Shown here: in pieces, positions 28,488 through 37,825 of the stretch
How the letters are laid out: every line of letters begins with the position of its first letter
Position numbering within the stretch: the first letter of the stretch is position 1
NCBI RefSeq assembly: GCF_024519435.1
Contig: NZ_JALJRZ010000008.1
Span: 62,001-126,000 of the forward strand
Direction: 5' to 3'
Source: Terrabacter sp. Ter38
GTDB taxonomy: Bacteria > Actinomycetota > Actinomycetes > Actinomycetales > Dermatophilaceae
Length of the DNA: 64,000 nt
The notes under the pieces: model-generated
What the model saw: only the letters and a program-made list of their open reading frames with translations
Told to the model about the DNA's origin: nothing
The model's database searches: none
Position numbers and translations under genes: made by a program

Positions 28488-28501
28488 GTGGTCAGCGTGG
28501 T

Positions 28502-29440
28502 TCAGCCGCGGTCGTCGCCCGGCTCGTCCTCGGTGACGTCCTTGAGGAACGCCTCGAACTCGGCGCCGATCTCGTCGGCCGTCGGCAGGTCAGAAAGGTC
28601 CGTGGCGAGCAGGTTGCGCTGCTGTCGACCCTCGAGGAACGTGTCGTACTGCTGCTCGAGCGCGTGCACCACCGCGGAGATCTCGTCGGACTCCTCCATC
28701 TGGCGGGTGATCTCGGCCCGGTTGAGTCCGGCCGTCGCGGCGAGCTCGCGCAGGTCGAGGTCGAGCCCCGTCGCTGCGCGCACCCGCTCGAGTCCGAGCA
28801 CGGCCGCATCGGCGAACTCGCTCTGACCGAGGTAGTGCGGCACGTGGACGGCGAAACCGATGGCGTCGAGACCCGCCTCGCCGAGCCGCAGCTCGAGCAG
28901 CGACGAGAAGCTCGCCGGCACCTGGATCGTGCCGAACGCCGGGTCGTTGCCGGTCACGAGGCGCGGATTCGTTCCGTGAGCGGTCACGCCGAGCGGTCGG
29001 GTGTGCGGGACGGCCATGGGGATACCGTGGACGCTCACGGTGAGGTCGACGCCGAACGCCTTGACGAGCATCGTGGTCGCCTCGACCATCCGGTTCCACT
29101 GGTAGTCGGGCTCGGGGCCGACGAGGAGCAGGAACGGCACCCCCTCCTTGTCCACGACGCGGTGCAGCAGCAGGCTCGGGTCGTCGTAGCTGCTCCAGTG
29201 GTCGCGGTCGAAGACCATGACGGGACGGCGGCCGCGGTAGTCGAGCAGCTGGTCGACGTCGAAGGAGGCGATGACGCGCGACTCGTGCGTCTCGAGGATG
29301 TGGTCGGCCATGAGTCGCTGGGTGTGGCCGGCGTCGATGAATCCGCCGAGGGCGACCACGAGCACCGACGCCTGCAGCTGCTGGAGCTGGCTCGGTGAGG
29401 TGTCGCTCTCGAACTGGAAGAGCTCGGTCGGGTCCTGCAC
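28502..29440 (-). CDS. PAC2-family protein
   Basis: A 312-aa protein of the PAC2 (proteasome assembly chaperone 2-like) family. It has VLVVALGGFIDAGHTQRLMADHIL near residue 28, then FDVDQLLDYRGRRPVM and the LLLVGPEPDYQWNRM region. The last 60 residues are acidic and helical, resembling a coiled tail. In actinobacteria this family is widespread, and its function is not settled. The start is GTG at 29440 with GAAAGG about 8 nt upstream. It is monocistronic. Confidence 0.87.
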   Translation of the reverse strand: MQDPTELFQFESDTSPSQLQQLQASVLVVALGGFIDAGHTQRLMADHILETHESRVIASFDVDQLLDYRGRRPVMVFDRDHWSSYDDPSLLLHRVVDKEGVPFLLLVGPEPDYQWNRMVEATTMLVKAFGVDLTVSVHGIPMAVPHTRPLGVTAHGTNPRLVTGNDPAFGTIQVPASFSSLLELRLGEAGLDAIGFAVHVPHYLGQSEFADAAVLGLERVRAATGLDLDLRELAATAGLNRAEITRQMEESDEISAVVHALEQQYDTFLEGRQQRNLLATDLSDLPTADEIGAEFEAFLKDVTEDEPGDDRG

Positions 29441-29523
29441 GGGTCTGGCCTTTCGTCGTACGGGGTCCTTCGTGCAACGCCCGGCTTCGTCCCATGATTC
29501 CCCACGTCCGGGCGCGGCAGGGG

Positions 29524-32500
29524 TCAGGCGTCCACCTTGGCGATCGCCTTGAGGATGCGCTGCGGCGAGACGCTGTATGCCGTCCCGACCGTCTGCGCGA
29601 AGAGCGAGACCCGCAGCTCCTCGATCATCCAGCCGATGTCGACGACGTCGGCGGCGCCGCGCTGGGCAGGCCGCAGCGTGTCGAGCAGATCGGCGTACCG
29701 TCCCTCGACGAGGTCGACCTGTTCGAGGGCCTGGGCGTCGCGCGCCAGGTTGGCCGGCGCCTTGTCGAGGCGGTGCGTGATGCCCCGCAGGTAGCGGTCG
29801 AGGTCGGGCAGGCGGCGCAGCCCGGTGTCGGCGACGAAGCCGGGGCGCACCAGCTCGCGCAGCTGCGCCCGGACGTCGGCGAGCATCGGCCGGATGGCCG
29901 GGTTGCTCGACCGGTCGAGCTCGGCGAGCCGGTTCGTCAGGGCCAGGTGCTTGGCGAGGATCGGCTCGACGAGCCCCACGACCTGCACGACCTTGGCGGT
30001 CGTGTGGGTGCGCACGGCAGACAGGGCCCACTCGAAGTCCTCGCGGGTGCGCACCGTGTGGTCCGCCCGGTCGGTGACGGCGTCGTCGCGGATCGCGTCG
30101 ACGGCCGCGGCGAGGCAGTCGTCGAGCAGCGCCGGAACGCTGCCGTGCGGGTTGTGGCCGAGGGCGAGCTTCTGGGTGTTCGTCAGGCGGGCGAGGATCT
30201 GCTTCCACGGAGGCGAGATGCCGAGCAGGAGGAGTCGCCGGACCCCGAGCCGATGCTCGGCGTCGGCCTCGGCGCGCGTCGGGAGCACCCGGACGTCGAC
30301 GGCCGCGCCCGTGTCGACGAGGGCGGGGTAGCCGTGGACGCCCTGCGCGCTCTCGAACGACTCGGCCACGCCTTCGTCGGGGAACGACGTGAGGCCTGCT
30401 CGCTCGAGTCCGGAGCCGGCGCGGCTGACCTGACGGCGCAGCTGCGGCGCAGCGGTGTCACGGACCGCCTCGAGGTCCTTGCCGGTGGCGACCGGTCGGC
30501 CGTCGGCGCCGTCGACGCTGAAGGTCACCTGCAGGTGCGGCGGGATGCGCTCGACGTCGAAGTCCGCAGGACTGACGGCGACACCCGCCCGGCGCCGCAG
30601 GACGGTCGCGAGCGCCACGAGGAGCGGTCCCGACGTCGGCTCGAGCTCGGGCAGCACGGCCCGGGCGTGGTCGGGCGCCGGAACGAGGTGGCGGCGGATC
30701 CCCTTGGGCAGGCTGCGGATCAGCGCGGTGACCAGCTCCTCGCGGAAGCCCGGGACCTGCCAGTCGAAGCCGTCGGGTGTCACCTGGTTGAGTCGCTCGA
30801 CGGGGATGTGCACGGTCACGCCGTCCTGTGCCGATCCCGGCTCGAACTGGTAGGTCACCGACAGGACGTTCTCGCCCTGGGTCCATGTCGTCGGGTGGTC
30901 CTCGTCGGCGATGCTGCCCGCGCTCTCGCGCAGGAGCAGCTCCTCGGTGAAGGTCAGCAGGTCCGGTGTCTGGCGCCGTGCCTTTCTCCACCACGAGTCG
31001 AAGTGACGTCCCGAGACGACGTCGGCGGGAATCCGCTTGTCGTAGAAAGCGATCAAGGTGCTGTCGTCGACGACGATGTCGCGGCGCCGGGTGCGGGCCT
31101 CGAGCTCGCCGAGGCGCTCGACGAGGGCGGCGTTCTCGCGCAGGAAGGCGTGCTCGGTGTGCCAGTCGCCCTCGACGAGCGCGTGCCGGACGAAGAGGTC
31201 GCGGGCGAGCTCGGGGTCGATGCGGCCGAGGCCGACGACGCGCCCGACGACGAGCGGCACGCCGTAAAGCGTGACCCGCTCGGTCGCCACGGCCGAGCCC
31301 CGCTTGCCCGACCATCGCGGCTCGGAGTACTGCCGCTTCACGAGGTGCTCGCCGAGCTGTTCGGCCCAGATGGGGTCGATGCGGGCGTTGACCCGGGCCC
31401 ACAGGCGGCTCGTCTCGACGAGCTCCTCGGCCATGACGAACTGGGGCTGCTTGCGGAAGAGCGCCGACCCCGGACTGATGCCGAAACGCGTGCCGCGCGC
31501 ACCGGCATACTCCCGCTTCTGCTCGTCCCGGACGCCGACGTGCGAGAGGAGTCCGGCGAGCAGCGACTGGTGGATCGCGTCGACGTCGATCTCGCCCTGG
31601 GCCACGTGGGTGCTCCCGCGGCTCAGGTCGAGACCGGCCTGCTTGGCCGCCTGCTTGACCTGGCTGTGGAGGTCCTGCCACTCACGGATGCGCAGGTAGT
31701 GGAGGAACTCGGCCTTGCAGAGGCGGCGGAAGGCGCTGCTGCTCAGCTCGTGCTGCTGCTCCCTGAGGTAGGCCCAGAGGTTGAGCCACGTGACGAAGTC
31801 ACTCGTCTCGTCCGCGAAGCGCTTGTGCGAGGCGTTGGCGAGCTCCTGCTTGTCCTGCGGTCGCTCTCGCGGGTCCTGGATCGAGAGGGCCGCGACGATG
31901 ACGAGCACCTCGCGGAGCACGCCACGCTGGTCGGCCTCGATGACCATGCGCGCGTGCCGCGGGTCGATCGGCAGCGTCGCGATGGTGCGGCCGTATGCCG
32001 TCAGGCGGCGTCCCGGACGTCTCCTCCCCCGGGCGGCCGGCTCGTCGTCCTCGGGGGCGAAGGCCTGGAGCTCCTCGAGGAGCCGGACGCCGTCGGTGAT
32101 CTGGCGGCTGTCCGGCGGGTCGACGAAGGGAAAGCGTGCGATGTCACCGAGCCCGAGGCTCGTCATCTGGAGGATGACCGAGGCGAGGTTGGTGCGCAGG
32201 ATCTCGGGGTCGGTGAACTCGGGGCGGCTGTCGTAGTCGTCCTCGGAGTAGAGGCGGATGGCGATGCCGTCGGAGACGCGCCCGCAGCGACCGGACCGCT
32301 GGTTGGCGGACGCCTGGCTGACCGGTTCGATGGGCAGGCGCTGGACCTTGGTGCGCTGGCTGTAGCGGCTGATGCGCGCCGTGCCGGTGTCGATGACGTA
32401 GCGGATGCCCGGGACGGTCAGCGAGGTCTCGGCGACGTTGGTGGCCAGCACGATCCGGCGGCCGGTGTGCGGCGAGAAGACGCGGTGCTGCTCCGCCGCG

Positions 32501-33624
32501 GAGAGCCGTCCGTAGAGCGGGACGACCTCGGTCACGGGCAGCTTCAGGCCATTGAGCGCGTCGGCGGCGTCGCGGATCTCCCGCTCGCCGGAGAAGAAGA
32601 CGAGGATGTCGCTGCTCGTGCCGGAGTGGCGCTCGGTCCACAGCTCCTCGACGGCCTCGCAGACGCCCGTCACCATGTCGCGCTCCTCGGCGTCGGGGCG
32701 GTCGGGGTCGACGAGGGGTCGGTAGCGGATCTCGACGGGGAAGGTGCGGCCCGAGACCTCGATGATCGGGGCTGGCTCGCCCGTCGCCGGGTCGGCGAAG
32801 TGCTCGGCGAAGCGCTGCGGGTCGATCGTCGCCGAGGTGATGATGACCTTGAGGTCGGGGCGCCGAGGCAGCAGCTGCTTGAGGTAGCCGAGGATGAAGT
32901 CGATGTTGAGGCTGCGCTCGTGGGCCTCGTCGATGATGATCGTGTCGTAGCGGCGCAGCTCGCGGTCACGCTGCATCTCGGCGAGCAGAATGCCGTCGGT
33001 CATGACCTTGACGAGCGTGTCGCGGCTGCTCTGGTCGGTGAAGCGCACCTGGTAGCCGACAGCGGTGCCCAGCTCGACGGCGAGCTCCTCGGAGAGCCGC
33101 TCGGCAACGGCTCGCGCCGCGATGCGTCGCGGTTGGGTGTGCCCGATGACGCCGTCGAGGCCGCGACCGAGCTCGAGGCAGATCTTCGGGATCTGGGTCG
33201 TCTTGCCCGACCCCGTCTCACCGGCGATGACGACGACCTGATGGTCCCGGATCGCCGCGGCGATGTCGTCGCGGCGCTCGACGACCGGCAGGTGCTCCGG
33301 ATAGGTGATGGTCGGGACGGTCGCCGCCCGGGCGGCGCGGCGGGCTTCCCGCTGCTCGGGTGTCAGGGTGCGGCCGCCCTGACGGCGCGCCGGCGTCGTG
33401 CGGCCGTGGTCGCGCCGATCACGCTCCGTTGTCCTCTCGCGCTGGGGCGGCCGGTCGGTCGGGCCCTGGGCGGCTGGGGGCGTCGAGGGTGCGGTGGTGG
33501 CCGGGGGCGCGGTGGTGGCCGAGGGGGTCTGCGCCGAAGACGACTCGGTGCCTGCCGGCCGACGACGTCCGCGTCGACGGGGTGGCCGCGAGCGCGCGGG
33601 TGCGTTCGCAGGCTCGTCGGACAT
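29524..33624 (-). CDS. hrpA: HrpA-like DEAH-box ATP-dependent helicase
   Basis: A 1366-aa superfamily 2 helicase. A ~110-residue disordered Arg/Pro/Thr-rich N-terminus precedes Walker A GETGSGKTTQIPK (near 131-143), the DEAH motif IIDEAHERS (near 229-237), SATID, and helicase C motifs (RSGRCGRVSDG). HA2, OB-like and the long DUF3418 C-terminal domains of bacterial HrpA follow. HrpA acts on RNA; in E. coli it has been linked to mRNA processing and to rescue of stalled ribosomes. Length matches the family (about 1300). The start ATG at 33624 lacks a ribosome-binding site but sits 7 nt after a TATCCT box, consistent with leaderless expression. Confidence 0.95.
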   Translation of the reverse strand: MSDEPANAPARSRPPRRRGRRRPAGTESSSAQTPSATTAPPATTAPSTPPAAQGPTDRPPQRERTTERDRRDHGRTTPARRQGGRTLTPEQREARRAARAATVPTITYPEHLPVVERRDDIAAAIRDHQVVVIAGETGSGKTTQIPKICLELGRGLDGVIGHTQPRRIAARAVAERLSEELAVELGTAVGYQVRFTDQSSRDTLVKVMTDGILLAEMQRDRELRRYDTIIIDEAHERSLNIDFILGYLKQLLPRRPDLKVIITSATIDPQRFAEHFADPATGEPAPIIEVSGRTFPVEIRYRPLVDPDRPDAEERDMVTGVCEAVEELWTERHSGTSSDILVFFSGEREIRDAADALNGLKLPVTEVVPLYGRLSAAEQHRVFSPHTGRRIVLATNVAETSLTVPGIRYVIDTGTARISRYSQRTKVQRLPIEPVSQASANQRSGRCGRVSDGIAIRLYSEDDYDSRPEFTDPEILRTNLASVILQMTSLGLGDIARFPFVDPPDSRQITDGVRLLEELQAFAPEDDEPAARGRRRPGRRLTAYGRTIATLPIDPRHARMVIEADQRGVLREVLVIVAALSIQDPRERPQDKQELANASHKRFADETSDFVTWLNLWAYLREQQHELSSSAFRRLCKAEFLHYLRIREWQDLHSQVKQAAKQAGLDLSRGSTHVAQGEIDVDAIHQSLLAGLLSHVGVRDEQKREYAGARGTRFGISPGSALFRKQPQFVMAEELVETSRLWARVNARIDPIWAEQLGEHLVKRQYSEPRWSGKRGSAVATERVTLYGVPLVVGRVVGLGRIDPELARDLFVRHALVEGDWHTEHAFLRENAALVERLGELEARTRRRDIVVDDSTLIAFYDKRIPADVVSGRHFDSWWRKARRQTPDLLTFTEELLLRESAGSIADEDHPTTWTQGENVLSVTYQFEPGSAQDGVTVHIPVERLNQVTPDGFDWQVPGFREELVTALIRSLPKGIRRHLVPAPDHARAVLPELEPTSGPLLVALATVLRRRAGVAVSPADFDVERIPPHLQVTFSVDGADGRPVATGKDLEAVRDTAAPQLRRQVSRAGSGLERAGLTSFPDEGVAESFESAQGVHGYPALVDTGAAVDVRVLPTRAEADAEHRLGVRRLLLLGISPPWKQILARLTNTQKLALGHNPHGSVPALLDDCLAAAVDAIRDDAVTDRADHTVRTREDFEWALSAVRTHTTAKVVQVVGLVEPILAKHLALTNRLAELDRSSNPAIRPMLADVRAQLRELVRPGFVADTGLRRLPDLDRYLRGITHRLDKAPANLARDAQALEQVDLVEGRYADLLDTLRPAQRGAADVVDIGWMIEELRVSLFAQTVGTAYSVSPQRILKAIAKVDA

Positions 33625-33631
33625 GCTCGAC

Positions 33632-33637
33632 AGGATA
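33632..33637 (-). promoter_or_regulatory. Leaderless-type -10 box of hrpA
   Basis: TATCCT on the minus strand, 7 nt before the hrpA ATG. Confidence 0.55.
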
Positions 33638-33748
33638 GGCGGGCGGCGAGGATGACTCCGAACGGATATCCCCGGCCGCCCCGTGCGGTGTCGGTGAAGA
33701 CCTCGTCGAGGTCTCGCGGGGCTCGGGTCGACGCACCCGTGACTCGCC

Positions 33749-33754
33749 TAGCGT
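33749..33754 (+). promoter_or_regulatory. Leaderless-type -10 box of the DUF4232 gene
   Basis: TAGCGT, 6 nt before the ATG at 33761. It lies about 110 bp from the divergent hrpA box, so the two promoters share a short intergenic region. Confidence 0.6.
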
Positions 33755-33760
33755 GGAGCC

Positions 33761-34459
33761 ATGAGGGGAACGGGCGTGCACAACGAGGCCGGCAGGACGC
33801 GGACCGGGTCCGTCGTGTCCGCCGCATCCCTTGCGCTCCTCGCCCTCCTCGCCGGCGGCTGCGCGAGCCCGCCACCTGACTCCATCACCGATGCGGACGT
33901 CCCACCGGCCTCGTCGGCCCCGACCGAGCAGACGCCGACGGCTCTGCCCACCGAACCTCCGCTCGTGCTGCCGCCCAGTCGGAACGCCGGGACGCCGACG
34001 GGGCCGGTCGACCCGGCGGCGCCGCTCTTCCCGGACGGACCGTGCCAGCCGAGCCAGCTGGACGTCTCGGCGAGCCCGGTCGACCCCGCACTGGGCTACC
34101 GGCAGATGCGGGTGCGGGTCACCAACTCCAGCCGGGTCCCGTGCGTGCTCACCGGGTATGCCGTGGTGTCCGCCCGAGGACCCTCTGGGACCGTGTTCGC
34201 CAACCCTCGCGGTCGCCTGCACGATCCGGAGACCTCGAGCGCGCGGACGGTGCCCCTCGATCCCGGTGACATCGCCCATGTCGACCTCGGGTGGCGGGGC
34301 GACCTCGCCGCCGCCGGTGTCGAGCAGACCGCGTCGATGACGATCGTCGTGAGCGAGGGGTCGTCACCGGTGGCCGTCCCGCTGGACCCGACCTCGCCGG
34401 TCGACATCGTCGACGGCACCGAGATCCGGGTCGGCGGTTGGCGGCCCGGTGCCGACTGA
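33761..34459 (+). CDS. DUF4232 lipoprotein
   Basis: A 232-aa secreted lipoprotein. The signal peptide has basic residues and the hydrophobic core VVSAASLALLALLAGGC, with lipobox LAGGC placing the lipidated Cys near residue 34. A Pro/Thr-rich spacer (about 35-85) precedes a DUF4232 beta-sandwich domain (PCQPSQLDVSASP ... RVTNSSRVPCVLTGYAVV) with two conserved cysteines that could pair. DUF4232 has no assigned function but is common on actinobacterial surfaces. Confidence 0.88.
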   Translation: MRGTGVHNEAGRTRTGSVVSAASLALLALLAGGCASPPPDSITDADVPPASSAPTEQTPTALPTEPPLVLPPSRNAGTPTGPVDPAAPLFPDGPCQPSQLDVSASPVDPALGYRQMRVRVTNSSRVPCVLTGYAVVSARGPSGTVFANPRGRLHDPETSSARTVPLDPGDIAHVDLGWRGDLAAAGVEQTASMTIVVSEGSSPVAVPLDPTSPVDIVDGTEIRVGGWRPGAD

Positions 34460-34524
34460 CGGCTCCGGGTGGGTCACCCGTCCGTCGACCGCTCCCCGAC
34501 CCACTGGACGTGGAGCCGTGTCCG

Positions 34525-34567
34525 CCGAGCCCGAGCCCGGGCCCAAGGCTCCCGGGTCGGGACTCGG
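34525..34567 (+). terminator. Possible hairpin terminator after the DUF4232 gene
   Basis: Inner stem CCCGGG/CCCGGG with a 9-nt loop and an outer CCGAG/CTCGG pairing around an internal mismatch loop, 66 nt after the stop. Moderate support only. Confidence 0.35.
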
Positions 34568-34667
34568 CAGCTGCACGGAACGCGCCGAGGCCCGGGACGG
34601 TCAGAGGTGCGACGACTGCGGCACTCGAGGACCTACCGTGGTCCCACCCGTCTGAAGCGAGGCATCG

Positions 34668-35486
34668 TTGTCCGATCCCGACCACACGCGCCCGGCCCTC
34701 CCGGACCCCCAGCGGGACCGGCACGTCTCCTTCCCGGACGACGCGCCCGGCGCCGGCCCCGCACCGTCGGGGCCGTCCCTGCCCCCGGAGGCATGGGCGC
34801 CTCGGTCGTCGGCCACCGCTGCGCCGTCACCGGCGCCGTCCTCGTGGCAGGCCCCCGTGCCGCCGGTCCTCACCACCTCGCCGGTCCGGCGACCGCCCCG
34901 GCGACGCCTGCCCGGCTGGGCCGCGTTCTTCCTCGTCGGACCGCTGCTCCTCGGTCTCTCGAACCACGACGCCGCCGCCGAGAGCTACGAGTGCTGGACC
35001 TACGACTCGGGCGCAGGACCTGGCGTCCAGGACTGCGACAGCACGATGGACGGGACGCTCGACGGCACGTCCGACGGGACGTCCGACGGCAGCGCAGACG
35101 CCCCCGGATCCGTGATCGGCGTCTACGCCCGGGACATCACGGCCTCCACGGCCTTCGCCCCGATGCTCGGTGGGACGCCCGAGGTGTTCCCGGTGCCGGC
35201 GGACGCCACCTCACTGACCGTCGAGGTGGTGTCGACGCCGAGCTCGCCCGGTGCGGGGCTCGTCGCGGGCGTCGACATCACCTCGGGCGGCGACGTCCTC
35301 GACGGGCACCAGGGGCCCGGCCCATACGCCGCCAGGATCAGGCTCGACACGCGGCCGTCCGAGCTGCGGGTCACGGCGACCGTGATGACCGGGCTGGGCA
35401 CGATCCAGTGCCGGGTCTACGCCGGCCGGCAGCTCGTGGCCGTCGACACCTCCGATCATCAGGTCGTGTGCAGCCCCTCCCTGTGA
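34668..35486 (+). CDS. Anchored secreted protein with MmpS-like C-terminal domain (first of a pair)
   Basis: A 272-aa bitopic protein. A Pro-rich cytoplasmic N-terminus (1-80) precedes one membrane helix near residues 84-100 (LPGWAAFFLVGPLLLGLS). A DGTSDGTSDGS linker follows, then a C-terminal beta-rich domain ending TIQCRVYAGRQLVAVDTSD...VVC. Two Cys in that ending and its wording resemble MmpS-type domains. The next gene has the same layout, so the two look like divergent duplicates. The start is TTG at 34668 with GCGAGG upstream. Function unknown. Confidence 0.7.
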   Translation: MSDPDHTRPALPDPQRDRHVSFPDDAPGAGPAPSGPSLPPEAWAPRSSATAAPSPAPSSWQAPVPPVLTTSPVRRPPRRRLPGWAAFFLVGPLLLGLSNHDAAAESYECWTYDSGAGPGVQDCDSTMDGTLDGTSDGTSDGSADAPGSVIGVYARDITASTAFAPMLGGTPEVFPVPADATSLTVEVVSTPSSPGAGLVAGVDITSGGDVLDGHQGPGPYAARIRLDTRPSELRVTATVMTGLGTIQCRVYAGRQLVAVDTSDHQVVCSPSL

Positions 35487-35547
35487 CCGGGGTCAGGGAT
35501 GGTCAGCCGCACTAGATTGGGCCGAACGCACGAGACGAGGGGACTGC

Positions 35548-36525
35548 GTGTCCGAGACTCCGCCGCACCAGCCCGACCCGACCCGCGACACGACGGGAGA
35601 TCGGACACCCGGGCCGACCGACCCTTCGGCCGGGTGGACCGGCGCCGGCGGCATCGACCAGGTCGGGTCCGTCGACCCCACAGACCTGCCCACCGGGGCC
35701 GGGGCGCCCGCGGACACGACGGCATACGACACGACGTTCGGTCTCGAGCCACCGCCGGCGACGAGCTGGGTGCCGCAGAAGGTCGGGGCCGGCCACGCGA
35801 CGCCGCCACCGCCGCCGGCCGCTCCCACCCCTCCCCCAGTAACCGAGCGGCTGCGGACCGTGACCCTGCCGGGGGCCGCGGGACGCTCGCTCGGCGGGCG
35901 CCTCCGGGCCTGGCACGTCGTGGCGATCCTCGTCGGGCTGCTCGTCCCCCTCGGGTTCTGGGCGTCGACGAGCCTCGTCGACGATCTCGACCCGGTCGCC
36001 CGACCTGCCATCAGCATCACCCGCAACCGGCCCGTCGTGACCCGCACGCTCCAGGCCCCGACGATCACGCCCGTGGCGCCCGGCGCCAGCCCGACCCCGT
36101 CGGTCCCCGGTGCGACCGCGAAGCCGACCGCCCCGACCCGCGGCGTCCTGACCTCGCCCCCCACGCTCCTCCCGGTCCCGGCCGTCCCCGTGACCCCCGT
36201 ACCTTCGGACGCCCGGACCATCCGCTTCGAGGCGTATGCCGAGACGGGCGCCCGCATCGAGGTGTCCCTGTCGGACGCGACGCACCAGCGCTACGACTAC
36301 CCCGCGCAGATCGCGCCGCTCGCCTTCGAGGTGCCGGTCAGGCCGGGCGCGACGAGCAACGACTACTTCAGCCTCCGGGTGCGCACGAGCGACCCGACCG
36401 GGTCAGGTGTCCGCGGCGCCGTGTCGTGCCGGGTGCTCGTCGACGGGATCGTCGTCACGGCGCAGCAGGGGCAGGGCTATGCCACCTGCTACATCAGCCC
36501 GTACTTCGACATCCAGCGCCGCTGA
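35548..36525 (+). CDS. Anchored secreted protein with MmpS-like C-terminal domain (second of a pair)
   Basis: A 325-aa protein with the same order as its neighbour. It has a disordered Pro/Thr-rich cytoplasmic part (1-115), a membrane helix near 121-142 (WHVVAILVGLLVPLGFWAS), a Pro/Thr linker, then a beta-rich domain ending AVSCRVLVDGIVVTAQQGQ with a second Cys (ATC). MmpS proteins in mycobacteria support lipid-transporting MmpL pumps, but no MmpL gene is adjacent, so a shared fold does not prove that job. The start is GTG at 35548 with GACGAGGGG upstream. A TAGATT box at 35512-35517 may be its own -10. Confidence 0.7.
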   Translation: MSETPPHQPDPTRDTTGDRTPGPTDPSAGWTGAGGIDQVGSVDPTDLPTGAGAPADTTAYDTTFGLEPPPATSWVPQKVGAGHATPPPPPAAPTPPPVTERLRTVTLPGAAGRSLGGRLRAWHVVAILVGLLVPLGFWASTSLVDDLDPVARPAISITRNRPVVTRTLQAPTITPVAPGASPTPSVPGATAKPTAPTRGVLTSPPTLLPVPAVPVTPVPSDARTIRFEAYAETGARIEVSLSDATHQRYDYPAQIAPLAFEVPVRPGATSNDYFSLRVRTSDPTGSGVRGAVSCRVLVDGIVVTAQQGQGYATCYISPYFDIQRR

Positions 36526-36559
36526 GCCGCGGTCGGCGGGCCACTCACACCGCGGTCGG

Positions 36560-37801
36560 TCAGATGTCGGCGGCGTCGGCCGAGGCGCGGGCCGCCTTGC
36601 GGCGCTTGTTGATCGCGATCCGGGCAGCCATGGCCTTCTCGAAGGCGAGGTGCCAGAACCTGCTGATGACGAGCTCGCGCTCCCCCACCATCTCGACGAC
36701 GTCGGCGCCGGCGCCGAGCTTGAAGAGCAGCAGGCCAGTGAGCGGGCTCGTGGCACCGAGGGAGGTGTTGAAACCCCTGAAGTCATAGGACTCGCACCCG
36801 GCCGCGGCGGCGTCACGCATCGCCTGCCACTGCAGCGCGTTGGAGGCCCGGGCGTCGCGGTTGCGCTCGGTCGAACCGCCGTAGAGGTAGGAGAACGTCC
36901 GACCGAAGCGGATCATCAGCGCCGAGGCGAGCACGTCGCCGTCGACGTGGGCCTCGTAGAAGCGCGCCGACACCGGGCCGTCACCGTCCGTGCCGTCCGA
37001 CGCGAACGAGCGGGCCATGACGTCGAAGTACGCCTTGGGTCGGGGCAGGAAGTTGTCGCGGTCGGCCGACTCGACGTAGAGCGCGTGGAAGGTGTCGAGC
37101 CCCTCGGGCCCGACCGCGCGCACCTGGACGCCGGCCTTCTCGGCCTTCTTGACGTTGCGCCGCCACTGCTGGTTCATGCCCTTGAGCAGCTCGGCGTCGG
37201 AGCGGCCACGCAGGTCGACGATGCAGAGCAGGCGGGGCTGACCCACCGCGACGCCGTCGGCGCCGAGCGGGAGCCAGTGGTTGCGGTCGAGCCACGCCTC
37301 GAGGGTGCGGGCGGCCGGGTTGTCGACCGCCGCGGGGAGGGTGGTGAAACTGAGCAGGCCGTTGTCGACGACCTGCTTCTTGACCGGCTCGCGGTCCCAG
37401 ACGCGGGAGACGACGGGGTAGCCGAGCCGGAGCGCGAACGCCTTGTTGGCCCTGGCCCAGGCGACGAGCGGGTCGAGCCACGCCGCCGGGTCGGTCGCCA
37501 CGACGTCCCACGGCAGGCCCGGGCCCTCGGGCAGGTAGGCGTAGGACCGGGACAGGCGCGGGATGGTCCGCGAGAGGACGAGACCGGCACCGATGCGGGC
37601 CCCGGAGGCGTCGAACCAGCCTAGGTGCGTGCGCCGCCAGCCTGCCTTGGCCCGTCCCCAGGCGGGCGTCTGGAGGAAGCTGCCCCCGACCTCGAGGAGC
37701 GTCTCGACGGCCTCGTCGGCGCTGATCTCGCGCACCGTCAGCGGGCCGGCGGCCGGGGTCACCGGTGGGGTCGGCGCAGGGGCAGGGGTCTGCTCGGTCA
37801 T
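36560..37801 (-). CDS. FemAB/FemX-type peptidoglycan aminoacyltransferase
   Basis: A 413-aa protein with two GNAT-like domains and no membrane segment, matching the FemABX family that transfers an amino acid from aminoacyl-tRNA to a lipid-linked peptidoglycan precursor. Typical wording includes FLQTPAWGRAK near the N-terminus, MNQQWRRNVKKAEKAGV in the middle and LYGGSTERNRDARASNALQWQAM near 300. MurE here looks meso-DAP specific, so the added residue and its position are open. The ATG at 37801 has no ribosome-binding site; a TAGGGT box 7 nt upstream suggests a leaderless mRNA. Confidence 0.88.
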   Translation of the reverse strand: MTEQTPAPAPTPPVTPAAGPLTVREISADEAVETLLEVGGSFLQTPAWGRAKAGWRRTHLGWFDASGARIGAGLVLSRTIPRLSRSYAYLPEGPGLPWDVVATDPAAWLDPLVAWARANKAFALRLGYPVVSRVWDREPVKKQVVDNGLLSFTTLPAAVDNPAARTLEAWLDRNHWLPLGADGVAVGQPRLLCIVDLRGRSDAELLKGMNQQWRRNVKKAEKAGVQVRAVGPEGLDTFHALYVESADRDNFLPRPKAYFDVMARSFASDGTDGDGPVSARFYEAHVDGDVLASALMIRFGRTFSYLYGGSTERNRDARASNALQWQAMRDAAAAGCESYDFRGFNTSLGATSPLTGLLLFKLGAGADVVEMVGERELVISRFWHLAFEKAMAARIAINKRRKAARASADAADI

Positions 37802-37808
37802 GGCGGCA

Positions 37809-37814
37809 ACCCTA
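37809..37814 (-). promoter_or_regulatory. Leaderless-type -10 box of the FemX-like gene
   Basis: TAGGGT on the minus strand, 7 nt before the ATG at 37801. Confidence 0.55.
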
Positions 37815-37825
37815 TCGGCGGCGCG

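Noticed and set aside
29395-33879. A 1494-residue open frame on the plus strand opposite hrpA
   Set aside because: It mirrors the hrpA gene base for base, has the arginine/valine/aspartate-rich composition of antisense frames in GC-rich DNA and shows no family motif. hrpA has all helicase motifs.
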